Source of the DNA: an uncultured Chitinophaga sp. | GTDB lineage: Bacteria; Bacteroidota; Bacteroidia; Chitinophagales; Chitinophagaceae | Direction: 5' to 3' | Length of the DNA: 64,000 nt | NCBI RefSeq assembly: GCF_946479755.1 | Contig: NZ_CAMLHC010000026.1 | Location: 49,787-113,786 of the forward strand | Notes under the pieces: generated by a model | What the model was told of the DNA's origin: nothing | Seen by the model: the letters and a program-made list of their open reading frames with translations, nothing else | Database searches by the model: none | Position numbers and translations under genes: made by a program | Shown here: positions 8,694 through 17,061 of the stretch, one piece after another | Layout: the number at the start of each line of letters is the position of its first letter | How positions within the stretch are numbered: position 1 is the stretch's first letter

Positions 8694-9056
8694 TTAAGCA
8701 TGATAAAAAAATTGTTCACGGATGATCTGACCCTGCCGTACCTCATATAGGATAATTTCGTTGCGCGTGCGGCGGCCAATACCTTTTATCGTCAGCTCCG
8801 AATGAAACTGCACCGCAAAGTACCCGTCGGCCACCACCGGATCGGATATCTCCAGCAGATGGATAGTTTCGATATTGTCAAGAAACGCCTGTTCTTTGGC
8901 CATGATGGCGTCGCGGCCACGGATCACCCGGCCGTCGGCCTCGATATTGAGACAGTCTTCATGCAACAGGGTGGACTGCGCCTCGAGGAATTTCCATTCC
9001 CTGCAAAGCGCTACCAGCTGTTGTGCTAATGCGTGGATCGTGCTATTCATATACAT
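8694..9056 (-). CDS. NTF2-like (SnoaL-type) protein
   Basis: A 120-residue cone-shaped alpha+beta-barrel protein by pattern: an N-terminal helix (HALAQQLVALCREW), then LHEDCLNIEADGRVIRGRDAI and a strand-rich C-terminal half ending REQFFYHA. The family includes SnoaL-like isomerases and many small proteins of unknown substrate. The first Met is at 9056 and a second, MNSTIH, at 9050. It is first in the minus-strand pair with the AhpD-like gene; the palindrome at 9057-9076 abuts its start. Confidence 0.8.
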   Translation of the reverse strand: MYMNSTIHALAQQLVALCREWKFLEAQSTLLHEDCLNIEADGRVIRGRDAIMAKEQAFLDNIETIHLLEISDPVVADGYFAVQFHSELTIKGIGRRTRNEIILYEVRQGQIIREQFFYHA

Positions 9057-9076
9057 TGATTATTACAAAGTAATCA
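9057..9076. promoter_or_regulatory. Palindromic operator-like site between NTF2-like gene and mocR-1
   Basis: The 20-base segment has matching outer ends TGATTA/TAATCA and an inner pair ATTAC-AAA-GTAAT. It sits between the divergent start of the NTF2-like gene and the mocR-1 promoter. It is a reasonable binding site for the adjacent MocR-type protein or another dimeric regulator. Confidence 0.5.
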
Positions 9077-9110
9077 CAAAAACAGACGCCAGAACAGACA
9101 CAGAATTACT

Positions 9111-9130
9111 TACTTTTGACCATAACAGAT
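9111..9130 (+). promoter_or_regulatory. Promoter and operator-like box of mocR-1
   Basis: TACTTTTG at 9111-9118 matches the TAnnTTTG consensus. It is followed after ACC by ATAACAGAT (9122-9130). The same order, TTTGA(A)CCATA(A/T)CAGATTT, occurs in front of the second mocR gene, so this is probably both promoter and regulator-binding site. Confidence 0.6.
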
Positions 9131-9144
9131 TTTATTTTCGGGAG

Positions 9145-10584
9145 ATGAATAACAGGAAAGATTTTTTATACCAGCAGCTGGCTGACAAGATCGAGACCAT
9201 GATCATCAACGGCAGCTATAGCATCGGCGACAAGCTGCCGTCGGTACGCAGCCTGCATGCCAAACATGGTATCAGCATCAGTACCGCGCTGCAGGTATAC
9301 GTGCACCTCGAAAGAAAAGGCTGGGTGGAAGCACGCGAAAAATCGGGATACTACGTCAGCTATTCCCGGCAGCAGCTGCCGCAGCTACCGGATATCTCAG
9401 CGCCCTCCCGCACGGCAGCGCTGGTAAAAGTCAGCGAGCGTGTATCACTGGTCCGCCACACCGTCACCCGCAAAGGCGTTGTGTCACTGATAGGCGCCCA
9501 GCCCCACATCAGCCTGCTGCCGGTGGACAAACTGAACAAAGCATTACGGCAGGCAGCACGGGAAGAAAAAAGTGCGTATATCCCTTACGGTGATATCGAC
9601 GGGCACCTGCCGCTACGCCGGCATATCGCCCGGCTGTCGCTGGCATGGGGCGGCAGCGTGGCGGTGGAAGACATCCTCGTCACCAACGGCGCCATCGAGG
9701 CGGCCACCCTCTGCCTGCGGGCCGTCGCCAAAGCCGGTGATACCATCGCTATTGAATCGCCTACTTTCGCGGGACTGCTGCAGGCCATCGAGAACCTGGG
9801 CATGAAAGCCCTCGAAATGCCCACAGACCCGGTGACAGGCATCTGCCTCGATGAATTGGAAACAGCCTTCCGCAAAAAGAAAGTGGCAGCCTGCCTCATC
9901 GTCAGCAACTACAATAATCCGCTGGGCAGTTGTATGCCCGACAGCCACAAACAACAGCTGGCGCAGCTGATAGACAAATACCAGGTACCGCTCATCGAAG
10001 ACGATGCCTACGGCGATCTGCATTTCAACCCTGAACGGCCCCGCACCATCAAAAGTTATGACCGCTCCGACCTGGTGCTCTACTGCTCCTCTTTCTCCAA
10101 AAGCATCGCCGCCGGTATGCGCATCGGATGGCTCATCAGCCGGCGCTACCACGAACCCCTCACCCGGCTGAAGTTCATGTCTTCCGCCAGCACCGGGTTC
10201 TTAGCGCAACTGGTGCTGACGCGCTTCCTGGACCACCAGCGCATGGACCTGCACCTGAAACCCCTGCGGCAGGCGCTCCGCACCCAGCAGGCACAGATCA
10301 GCCGCGCCATTCAACAGTATTTCCCCGCCGACACACGACTTACACGCCCCGAAGGCGGCCTTAGCCTGTGGGTGGTGCTGCCGCCGAAAGCAGACGCCTG
10401 GGAGCTGCACCGCAAAGCGCTGCAGCAGCAAATCGCGTTTACGCCCGGCAACCTGTTCACCAGCCAGCAACAGTACAATAACTGCCTGCGCCTGAGCAAT
10501 GCCAATCCTTTCGACGACGACCAGCAGTGGGCCATACAAACCATCGGTAAACTGATCCGCCAGCAACTGGATGGCCGCAGATAA
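9145..10584 (+). CDS. MocR-type (GntR/aminotransferase) transcriptional regulator 1
   Basis: The start MNNRKDFLYQ is chosen because it follows GGGAG and a promoter box; the frame extends further upstream without conserved content. Of 479 residues, about 1-75 form a GntR winged helix (GDKLPSVRSLHAKHGIS) and the rest a fold-type I aminotransferase domain with PLP lysine in SSFSKSIAAGMRIGW and SNYNNPLGS. Such regulators sense PLP or amino compounds and often control a divergent gene, here the NTF2-like/AhpD-like pair. A close paralogue lies directly downstream. Confidence 0.93.
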   Translation: MNNRKDFLYQQLADKIETMIINGSYSIGDKLPSVRSLHAKHGISISTALQVYVHLERKGWVEAREKSGYYVSYSRQQLPQLPDISAPSRTAALVKVSERVSLVRHTVTRKGVVSLIGAQPHISLLPVDKLNKALRQAAREEKSAYIPYGDIDGHLPLRRHIARLSLAWGGSVAVEDILVTNGAIEAATLCLRAVAKAGDTIAIESPTFAGLLQAIENLGMKALEMPTDPVTGICLDELETAFRKKKVAACLIVSNYNNPLGSCMPDSHKQQLAQLIDKYQVPLIEDDAYGDLHFNPERPRTIKSYDRSDLVLYCSSFSKSIAAGMRIGWLISRRYHEPLTRLKFMSSASTGFLAQLVLTRFLDHQRMDLHLKPLRQALRTQQAQISRAIQQYFPADTRLTRPEGGLSLWVVLPPKADAWELHRKALQQQIAFTPGNLFTSQQQYNNCLRLSNANPFDDDQQWAIQTIGKLIRQQLDGRR

Positions 10585-10623
10585 ATATCAGATCATATTT
10601 TGTACATTTGAACCATATCAGAT
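10585..10623 (+). promoter_or_regulatory. Promoter of mocR-2 flanked by direct repeats
   Basis: TACATTTG at 10603-10610 is an exact TAnnTTTG box, 22 bp ahead of the ATG. It is bracketed by two identical 9-mers, ATATCAGAT, at 10585-10593 and 10615-10623, exactly 30 bp apart (about three helical turns). Direct repeats around the promoter are the usual binding pattern for MocR dimers, so autoregulation is likely. A related palindrome ATATCTGATAT is at 12189-12199. Confidence 0.65.
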
Positions 10624-10632
10624 TTCAGGGTT

Positions 10633-12063
10633 ATGATCAAAACAGCCGACCATCTGTATCTGCAGGTAGCAGATAAAATAGAACAGATGATAGAAAAAGA
10701 CGTCATGAAAATGGGGGAAAAACTGCCCTCCGTGCGCATGCTCAGCAAACAGCAGGGCATCAGCCTGACGACCGCCTTCCAGGCCTATTATCACCTGGAA
10801 GGGAAAGGCCTCATAGAGTCCCGCCCCAAATCAGGCTATTATATCTGCCGTAATACCCGCCGCATGGCGCCGATGCCCGGCACCTGCCTGCCGGTACGGA
10901 AACCGGTCAGCGATGTGACGGTGAGCGATATGGTGATGGAAGTGTTCAGCCATATCACCAACGACAACATCCTGAAATTCTCCGTAGCCACGCTGCCGGT
11001 CAGCGTGCTGCCCGCCGCCAAAATGGCCAAGGCGGTGATCCATACCATGCGCGACCAGGGCCCCGGCGGCATCGGCTATGAACCGTTGCAGGGCAACGAA
11101 CTGCTCCGCAACCAGATCGCCCGGCTGTCGCTCGGATGGGGCGAAGTATATACCGCCGACGATGTGGTGACCACCCACGGCTGCATGGACGCACTCACCC
11201 TCTGCCTCACCGCCACCACGCAACCCGGCGATACCATCGCGCTGGAAAGCCCCTCTTACTATGGCGCACTGCAGCTGGCGGAGGGACTGGGCCTCAAAGT
11301 GCTGGAAGTGCCCACCAATCCCATCACCGGCGTTGACCTCGACTATCTCGATAAAGCCATTCCGCGGCATAAAATAAAAGCCTGCCTGTTTGTGACCAAC
11401 TTCAACAACCCCCTCGGTTGCTGCATGCCCGACAAACACAAACAGGAACTGGTAAAAATTGTGGAGAAATACGACATCGCGCTGATTGAAGATGATATCT
11501 ACGGCGATCTTTATTTTGGCAAACAACGGCCCCTGACCTGCAAAACTTTCGACACGCAGGGCAACGTGCTGCTGTGCAATTCCCTGTCAAAGTCCGTGGC
11601 GCCGGGCTATCGCGTAGGCTGGACCATGCCGGGCAAATACAAAGAGAAAGTGCTGAAACTGAAACATCACCATGCTATTTCCTGCACCTCCCTCACCCAC
11701 GCTGCTGCCGGCCACTTCCTGGAAATAGGCCGTTATGATTTCCACCTGCGCAACCTGCGCAAGATGCTGCACACCCAGAGCCTTCGTTATGCACAGGCCA
11801 TCTGCGAATATTTCCCTGAAAGCGCCCGCGTAACACGCCCACAGGGCGGTTGTGTGTTATGGGTGGAACTGGAAGACCATATCAACACGTTTGAATTGTT
11901 CCAGCAAACGCTGAAACACAAGATAGCTTTCTGTCCCGGCCGCCTCTTCTCTTTACAGAACCGGTACAACAACTGCCTGCGTATCAGCTATGGCAATCCG
12001 TGGAGCAAGCAGGTGGAAGACGGATTGAAGACGATCGGTAAACTGATCCATAAAATGCAGTAG
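10633..12063 (+). CDS. MocR-type (GntR/aminotransferase) transcriptional regulator 2
   Basis: A 476-residue paralogue of the preceding gene. It has a GntR winged helix in residues 1-75 (GEKLPSVRMLSKQQGIS) and an aminotransferase-like domain with PLP lysine in NSLSKSVAPGYRVGW and the NFNNPLGCCMPDKHK segment matching the first copy. Only 48 bp separate the two genes, which points to an old tandem duplication with conserved regulatory DNA. Its target is not obvious: no operon follows on the plus strand. Autoregulation is suggested by the flanking direct repeats. Confidence 0.92.
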   Translation: MIKTADHLYLQVADKIEQMIEKDVMKMGEKLPSVRMLSKQQGISLTTAFQAYYHLEGKGLIESRPKSGYYICRNTRRMAPMPGTCLPVRKPVSDVTVSDMVMEVFSHITNDNILKFSVATLPVSVLPAAKMAKAVIHTMRDQGPGGIGYEPLQGNELLRNQIARLSLGWGEVYTADDVVTTHGCMDALTLCLTATTQPGDTIALESPSYYGALQLAEGLGLKVLEVPTNPITGVDLDYLDKAIPRHKIKACLFVTNFNNPLGCCMPDKHKQELVKIVEKYDIALIEDDIYGDLYFGKQRPLTCKTFDTQGNVLLCNSLSKSVAPGYRVGWTMPGKYKEKVLKLKHHHAISCTSLTHAAAGHFLEIGRYDFHLRNLRKMLHTQSLRYAQAICEYFPESARVTRPQGGCVLWVELEDHINTFELFQQTLKHKIAFCPGRLFSLQNRYNNCLRISYGNPWSKQVEDGLKTIGKLIHKMQ

Positions 12064-12264
12064 GGCTAAAAAAAATGCTGCCGGACACCGGCGTGAAACA
12101 CTAAACACAACCAGCATCCGGCAAGCAAAATATTTGGGAATTATACATTCAATGGCAACCTTGTAACTTAATCAACTGTAAAATCAAAATATCTGATATA
12201 GAACTAAAACACGTTGCTGGATTTTTCAGGATTAAACCGGCGGCAACCGGTAGTTGTCGACAGT

Positions 12265-13029
12265 TTAATCCTGGAGTCCCGGGTGGACCATAAGCCCGCC
12301 GTCTATGGTATATTCTCCGCCGGTTATAAACCTTGCTTCGTCAGATACGAGGAAGGACACCAGACTGGCCACTTCTGTTGCCTCTCCCAATCTTCCCAGC
12401 GGAACACTGGCCGTCATTTTACTTCTGATAGCGCCCGCCTCTTCATGGCTGACACCAATTTTTTCAATCAGGGGCGTATCAATCGGCCCCGCATTTACAA
12501 CATTGACTCTTATCTTGCGCGGCGCCAGTTCCCTGGCCAGCGTTCTGGCCGTAGCGTTGAGCGCCGCTTTACTCGCTGCCAGCACCGTGGTGCCCGGCAT
12601 GCCTGCGTAGGCGTTAATGGCGGATAAAAAGACAATACTGCCACCATCGTTCAATAAGGGGAGTAACTGTTGCGCAGTAAAAAAGGCCCCTTTGAAATTA
12701 ATGTCGATGATTTCGTCAAACATCTCCGTCGTTACCCCCTCGAAAGGAGCGAACTTCGCGATGCCGGCGTTGATAAACAGGATGTCTATCTTGCCATAAC
12801 GACTACGCACATACTCTGCCAGTTTCTTTGTGTCCTCCAGCTTAGATTGGTCTGCTGTTAATCCCTCCGCCGGAAAACCGAGTGCGTGTACGGCCCGTTG
12901 CACCGCACCCGGATTCCGACCGGTTATCAATACCCTTGCTCCTTTCGCCAAAAATTCTGTCGCCGTTGCATATCCGATACCACTGTTACCTCCCGTGATA
13001 ATAGCGGTCTTGTTCCTAAGCTGGTCCAT
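12265..13029 (-). CDS. SDR-family NAD(P)-dependent oxidoreductase
   Basis: A classical short-chain dehydrogenase of 254 residues. The nucleotide-binding TGGNSGIGYATA is at residue 12, NAGIA in the core, and the family C-terminal signature (FITGGEYTIDGGLMV) is present. The catalytic serine is in IVFLSAINAYAG; the expected YxxxK appears as TTVLAASKAAL, with the tyrosine position not obvious, which is unusual. It is preceded by two near-identical 24-bp repeats and an ArsR-type regulator gene on the same strand, so it is probably under that regulator's control. Confidence 0.87.
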   Translation of the reverse strand: MDQLRNKTAIITGGNSGIGYATATEFLAKGARVLITGRNPGAVQRAVHALGFPAEGLTADQSKLEDTKKLAEYVRSRYGKIDILFINAGIAKFAPFEGVTTEMFDEIIDINFKGAFFTAQQLLPLLNDGGSIVFLSAINAYAGMPGTTVLAASKAALNATARTLARELAPRKIRVNVVNAGPIDTPLIEKIGVSHEEAGAIRSKMTASVPLGRLGEATEVASLVSFLVSDEARFITGGEYTIDGGLMVHPGLQD

Positions 13030-13054
13030 GCTGGTGATTCTTGTAATTGTTTTG

Positions 13055-13078
13055 ATTTATTTAAAAGTATCAATGTTT
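13055..13078 (-). promoter_or_regulatory. Operator-like repeat, copy 1 (ahead of SDR gene)
   Basis: On the minus strand this 24-base element begins AAACATTGATACTTTTAAAT. It differs at one base from the copy at 13130-13153. It includes a TAnnTTTx near-promoter box and the word AAACATTGA, which also occurs on the plus strand at the ArsR promoter palindrome. Confidence 0.6.
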
Positions 13079-13129
13079 GCCGGCAAAAAAATAGAGATGC
13101 CCGTCTCTATATCATTCTACCGGATATTT

Positions 13130-13153
13130 ATTTATTTAAAACTATCAATGTTT
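13130..13153 (-). promoter_or_regulatory. Operator-like repeat, copy 2
   Basis: On the minus strand it begins AAACATTGATAGTTTTAAAT, a direct repeat of 13055-13078 with one mismatch, set 75 bp away. It lies between the ArsR-type gene and the SDR gene. Confidence 0.6.
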
Positions 13154-13177
13154 TGACCGATAAAAAAAGCTGAAGGA

Positions 13178-13447
13178 TCAGCTTAACTGTAAAAAGAACA
13201 ATGATAACTGTTTCATCATCTCCTTGTTGATCGTCAACTCCACAATACGTCCGTTCTTCACCGAGTTCAACACCCCACTGTCCACCAAAATTTTCACGTG
13301 ATGCGAAACGGTAGGCTGGGACAAGGAACAAAGACAACAAACATCACCACATACTATGCTCCCCTTTTGGGCGATTTCCATAATAATTGATAATCTGTGT
13401 TTATCGGCTATGGCGTTTGCTGCTTTTTCTATAATTCCCACATCCAT
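13178..13447 (-). CDS. ArsR-family winged-helix regulator
   Basis: A small (89-residue) winged-helix protein starting at MDVGIIEKAANA. The helix-turn-helix is LCSLSQPTVSHHVKILVDSGV, a typical ArsR recognition region. Three cysteines just before it (VCGDVCCLC, about residues 34-41) could be a thiol or metal sensor but may also be structural. The start is chosen because a TACTTTTG box and a palindrome lie directly upstream; the longer frame to 13477 would overlap them. It is likely autoregulated and controls the SDR gene downstream. Confidence 0.85.
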   Translation of the reverse strand: MDVGIIEKAANAIADKHRLSIIMEIAQKGSIVCGDVCCLCSLSQPTVSHHVKILVDSGVLNSVKNGRIVELTINKEMMKQLSLFFLQLS

Positions 13448-13451
13448 GATA

Positions 13452-13492
13452 CAAAAGTAATACTTTTTTTGAAACATTGAAATTTTTCAATG
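13452..13492 (-). promoter_or_regulatory. ArsR-gene promoter with palindromic operator
   Basis: On the minus strand TACTTTTG (13452-13459) is an exact TAnnTTTG box ending 4 bp before the ATG. Upstream lies the palindrome CATTGAAATTTTTCAATG (13475-13492), with half-sites CATTGAA/TTCAATG, in the -33 region. This is a good autoregulatory operator and suggests a leaderless mRNA. Confidence 0.65.
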
Positions 13493-13513
13493 AATTTTTT
13501 TTCCGGGAGATGA

Positions 13514-14392
13514 TTATGCGGTCGTGCCTGCTTTTTCCGCGAGCTTATGCCGACGGTACGCTGCAGGGCTGACGCCATAGTATTTCCGGAACAGCCGGCT
13601 CAGATGACTTTCGTCAGTAAAACCCAGTTCATCAGCGATCTCCCCGATGGTAAGGCCGCTGTTCTCCATCCTCAGCTGCACCAGCTTCAGCTTATAATTG
13701 ATCATAAACTGCTGGATGCTCTCCCCTGTTCTTTTCTTGAAAAACTCACCGATGTAATTCACGGATAAATTAAATTTCGCCGCCAGCACCTCCAGCTTCA
13801 GCTGCTCGGGATAATAAATATGCTGACGGATATGGGAGATCATCCTTCCGATCAGCGGCCCCTCACCTTCCGGCTCCGCCATGTCCACCTCTTCCGCTAC
13901 ATTACGGGCAATGATGTTGAGCAACAGCGCCACATACAACTGCAGGTTAGTTTCATAATACGGCGGCCGCTGCTGGTATTCCTGCACCATATTCCGGATC
14001 AGGGACGTGATCATCTTACAGTCATCGGTATGTTTAATCAGCACCGGCTCATGGCGGTTGTGCTGAAAGAAAACGTACTCCAGCTGTTTCAGCCACTCGC
14101 AGATGCGCCGGCGCTCTTCGCCGGAATGCTGCTTCTCCAGGAAACTTCCTGAAAACCGCACCGACGTAAAACGGGTGGGCTTCGTTACCTCAAAGCCCCT
14201 GCAATCGCGGGGCGTAAACAGGATCACGCTGCCCGGTTTATACGGGAAGCGGTTCTGGTTCACCACACGGGTACCCTCGCCTTCCCATATATGTATGATC
14301 TCGAAAAAATAATACACCAGCGGGCGTGACTCCCACTCGCTCATATCCGCCTCAAACAATTCAAAAGGCATATGCAGGTTTCTCTCTCCCAT
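13514..14392 (-). CDS. AraC-family transcriptional regulator
   Basis: The 292-residue protein has an N-terminal cupin-like ligand domain (NRFPYKPGSVILFTPRDCRG) and a C-terminal double helix-turn-helix (LEVLAAKFNLSVNYIGEFFKKRTGES and IGEIADELGFTDESHLSRLFRKYYGVSPAAYR). It is divergent from the Old Yellow Enzyme gene with 86 bp between starts, so that gene is the obvious candidate target. Confidence 0.92.
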   Translation of the reverse strand: MGERNLHMPFELFEADMSEWESRPLVYYFFEIIHIWEGEGTRVVNQNRFPYKPGSVILFTPRDCRGFEVTKPTRFTSVRFSGSFLEKQHSGEERRRICEWLKQLEYVFFQHNRHEPVLIKHTDDCKMITSLIRNMVQEYQQRPPYYETNLQLYVALLLNIIARNVAEEVDMAEPEGEGPLIGRMISHIRQHIYYPEQLKLEVLAAKFNLSVNYIGEFFKKRTGESIQQFMINYKLKLVQLRMENSGLTIGEIADELGFTDESHLSRLFRKYYGVSPAAYRRHKLAEKAGTTA

Positions 14393-14450
14393 CCTCCAAA
14401 ATTACAACAGAATCCCCGGATTGTACCTGCGGGCCCGTCCGGCACGCCGC

Positions 14451-14458
14451 TACTTTTG
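14451..14458 (+). promoter_or_regulatory. TAnnTTTG -7 box of the Old Yellow Enzyme gene
   Basis: TACTTTTG is an exact match to the Bacteroidota -7 consensus, 20 bp ahead of the ATG at 14479, in the divergent space shared with the AraC gene. Confidence 0.55.
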
Positions 14459-14478
14459 CAACAGCAAAGTAAAAAATC

Positions 14479-15567
14479 ATGAAACTACTGGAACCAATTG
14501 CCACGCCCGGCCTGTCACTGGCCAACCGGATCGTGATGGCCCCCATGAGCAGAAGAAGGGTGGAAAACGAAGGCGTCCCCAGCGAACTGCTGGCGCGCTA
14601 CTACGCACAGCGCGCCAGCGCCGGCCTGATCATCGCGGAGAGCACCGTTGTCAGCCGCGATGGCATGGGCATCTCCCTGCTGCCCGGCATCTACAGCCAA
14701 GAGCAGGTAGCCGGCTGGAAGAAAGTCACCGATGCGGTACATCAACGGGGCGGTAAAATATTCGTGCAACTGGTGCATTCCGGCCGTATCGGCCATGCAC
14801 TCAACATACCCGGCGGTACCGCTCCCGTGGCGCCTTCCGCCATCGCAGCCGCTGGCACCATCAACACGCCTGCCGGCAGCCTGCCGTTGCCCGTACCGGA
14901 AGCGTTATCTGCCGAAGCTATTGAAGCCATGTACACATTACATATGCAGGCCACCCGCCACGCACTGGCGGCGGGCTTCGATGGGGTAGAGCTTCATGCG
15001 GCCCACGGCTACCTGATGGAACAGTTCATCCATCCTGCCGCCAATCAACGTACCGACGAATACGGTGGCAGTATCGAAAACCGCAGCCGGCTCCCGCTCC
15101 GTATACTGGAAGGTATGGTGGCCATCGCCGGCGCCGACCGTGTAGGCGTGCGCTTCTCTCCCTTCGCCTCGCTGAACGGCCTCTCTCCCTACGAAGAGGA
15201 AACCGCCACGCATCTTTACCTCGCCGCCAAACTCGATAAGATGAAGATCCGCTACATCCATCTGTCGGACCAGTCCACCAACGGCCATCCGCCGATACCG
15301 CCGGCATTCACCACGCTGCTGCGCCAACAGTTCCGGCAGTGGCTCATCCTGGCCGGCGGCTACAACACCGGCACCGCCCACGAAGCCTTGCAACAGTTCA
15401 ATGCGGACCTCATCGCCTTCGGCAGGCCCTTTATTTCCAATCCCGACCTGGTGGCCCGCATCGCGCAGCAGCAGCCCTTTGCACCGGCAGATAAAGCTAC
15501 TTTCTATGAAGGCGGCGCCACTGGCCTCATCGATTACCCCTGCCTGTCCACCTGCGTGACTGGCTAA
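14479..15567 (+). CDS. Old Yellow Enzyme-type alkene reductase
   Basis: A 362-residue FMN-dependent TIM-barrel ene-reductase of the NemA/OPR group. NRIVMAPMSRRR near residue 19 is the FMN-binding start and ELHAAHGYLMEQFIHPAANQ contains the paired active-site residues of the family; TDEYGGSIENRSR follows. It reduces activated C=C bonds of enals, enones or nitro compounds with NAD(P)H in the cytoplasm. The divergent AraC gene probably regulates it. Confidence 0.92.
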   Translation: MKLLEPIATPGLSLANRIVMAPMSRRRVENEGVPSELLARYYAQRASAGLIIAESTVVSRDGMGISLLPGIYSQEQVAGWKKVTDAVHQRGGKIFVQLVHSGRIGHALNIPGGTAPVAPSAIAAAGTINTPAGSLPLPVPEALSAEAIEAMYTLHMQATRHALAAGFDGVELHAAHGYLMEQFIHPAANQRTDEYGGSIENRSRLPLRILEGMVAIAGADRVGVRFSPFASLNGLSPYEEETATHLYLAAKLDKMKIRYIHLSDQSTNGHPPIPPAFTTLLRQQFRQWLILAGGYNTGTAHEALQQFNADLIAFGRPFISNPDLVARIAQQQPFAPADKATFYEGGATGLIDYPCLSTCVTG

Positions 15568-15650
15568 ACCGGCATTTTTTGTTTATCTTTAAGGTTTGCG
15601 TTTGCCGGTAACGGTCGGCGCAAGCCTGTATGCCAAACAAATAACCGCCC

Positions 15651-16106
15651 ATGTATCGCTTGAAAAATCGTTGCCTGTTGCCCGTTGCCTTGCTCGCGCT
15701 GATGGCCTGCCACCAAACGCCAGACACTCCCGAAAGTACTGATGCCGCACCTCCCGCACACGCAGCGGTCAGCGTTATCACAGAACCCTGCGCCGTCGTC
15801 TACGCACCCAGCGCGCATAAACTGGAAAAGCTGAAAGAGGAAAACGGAGAGGAAAGTTTCTACGCCCTGGCCAGCGACAGCGAGAACTGCATCAGCGACT
15901 GCCAGGATTTCCTCCAGAACAAAGCATTCAAAACCATCACCGCCGATGGCGGCAAAATCACGTTCCGCCACCGGAACGGCGGCACTACCGTCATCAACCT
16001 CGACGACCCGCAATATACCTGGGAAGTGTTCCTGTTCGACGGTAATAAAGTGACCAATATCGACATCACGGACATCGAGAGCGAATATGGAAAAGTAATC
16101 CCCTGA
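15651..16106 (+). CDS. Putative lipoprotein of unknown function
   Basis: A 151-residue protein with a lipoprotein signal: basic start, hydrophobic stretch and lipobox ALMAC with cysteine at residue 20. The mature part is short, with an acidic/charged middle and a C-terminal strand-like region (GGTTVINLDDPQYTWEVFLFDGNKVTNIDI). Two cysteines (ENCISDC) may form a disulfide. I do not recognise the family. It is monocistronic, followed by a clear terminator. Confidence 0.75.
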   Translation: MYRLKNRCLLPVALLALMACHQTPDTPESTDAAPPAHAAVSVITEPCAVVYAPSAHKLEKLKEENGEESFYALASDSENCISDCQDFLQNKAFKTITADGGKITFRHRNGGTTVINLDDPQYTWEVFLFDGNKVTNIDITDIESEYGKVIP

Positions 16107-16146
16107 TGTATACATTTTCATACAATCTTCTGAGATATGAACACTT

Positions 16147-16172
16147 TTCCCCCGGCATTCCGGGGGAATTTT
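16147..16172 (+). terminator. Rho-independent terminator after the lipoprotein gene
   Basis: TTCCCCCGG and CCGGGGGAA form a perfect 9-bp stem with a CATT loop, followed by TTTT. It ends just ahead of the NmrA-like gene. Confidence 0.85.
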
Positions 16173-16193
16173 GCATCTATCAAATGATTAAAC

Positions 16194-17057
16194 ATGAAAA
16201 TTGTAGTTACAGGTTCCCTCGGGAATATCAGCAAACCACTTACGGAAATACTGGTGAAAGAAGGTCACCAGGTGACCGTTATCAGCACAGACCCGCACAA
16301 AAAAGATAAGATACAGGCGCTGGGCGCACAACCGGCCATCGGCAGCATCCGCGACCTGCCCTTCCTCATTGAAACATTTACCGGCGCCGATGTAGTTTAC
16401 TGCATGAACCCGCTGGATTTCGCTACGCAAAACATCTACGAATGGGACGAAAATATGGACCGCTACAGCCAGGCCATCAAAGCCACCGGCGTAAAACGTG
16501 CCATCGTACTCAGCGGATGGGTAGCCCATCTGCTGCAGGACCTCCACCCGGAGAAAAAATTTGAGGCGCTGAATGATGTATCTGTTACTTTTGTAAGACC
16601 AGGACCGTTTTACACCAACTTTTACCACCTTGCGGGGATGATCCGCTACCAGGGCGTGATCACCTCCAATTATGGCGGAGACGACCTGGTGGCTTTTGTC
16701 GCCCCCGAAGATATTGCCGCCGCTATCGCGGAAGAAATTGGCAAACCGGCGATGACAGGACATAAAGCCTTGTACGTGGTCAGCGATGAACTGACCTGCA
16801 CCCAGGCGGCCCAGATCATAGGAGTTGCAATCGGCATCCCCGGTCTTCAGTGGACCGTCGCCTCCGGAGAACAGGTAAGACAAGGGCTCCAGGCTCACGG
16901 CGCATCTCCGGCTGTAGCGGGGTTAATGGTAGAAATGCAGGAAAATATGCACAACGGAAAAGCGCAGCAGGACTATGCCCTTCACCAACCGGTTACGGGC
17001 AAACGAAAACTGCAGGACTTCGCCAGCGAATATGCGGTCTGGTATCATCAAAACTAA
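16194..17057 (+). CDS. NmrA-like NAD(P)-binding protein
   Basis: A Rossmann-fold protein of 287 residues in the atypical SDR/NmrA group. MKIVVTGSLGNISKPLTEIL gives the nucleotide-binding loop (GxxGxxx variant with GSLGNIS), and FVRPGPFYTNF replaces the usual SDR catalytic region, as in NmrA-like quinone reductases and redox sensors. It is 4 bp upstream of an AraC-type regulator gene and is probably co-expressed with it. Confidence 0.87.
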   Translation: MKIVVTGSLGNISKPLTEILVKEGHQVTVISTDPHKKDKIQALGAQPAIGSIRDLPFLIETFTGADVVYCMNPLDFATQNIYEWDENMDRYSQAIKATGVKRAIVLSGWVAHLLQDLHPEKKFEALNDVSVTFVRPGPFYTNFYHLAGMIRYQGVITSNYGGDDLVAFVAPEDIAAAIAEEIGKPAMTGHKALYVVSDELTCTQAAQIIGVAIGIPGLQWTVASGEQVRQGLQAHGASPAVAGLMVEMQENMHNGKAQQDYALHQPVTGKRKLQDFASEYAVWYHQN

Positions 17058-17061
17058 TACC

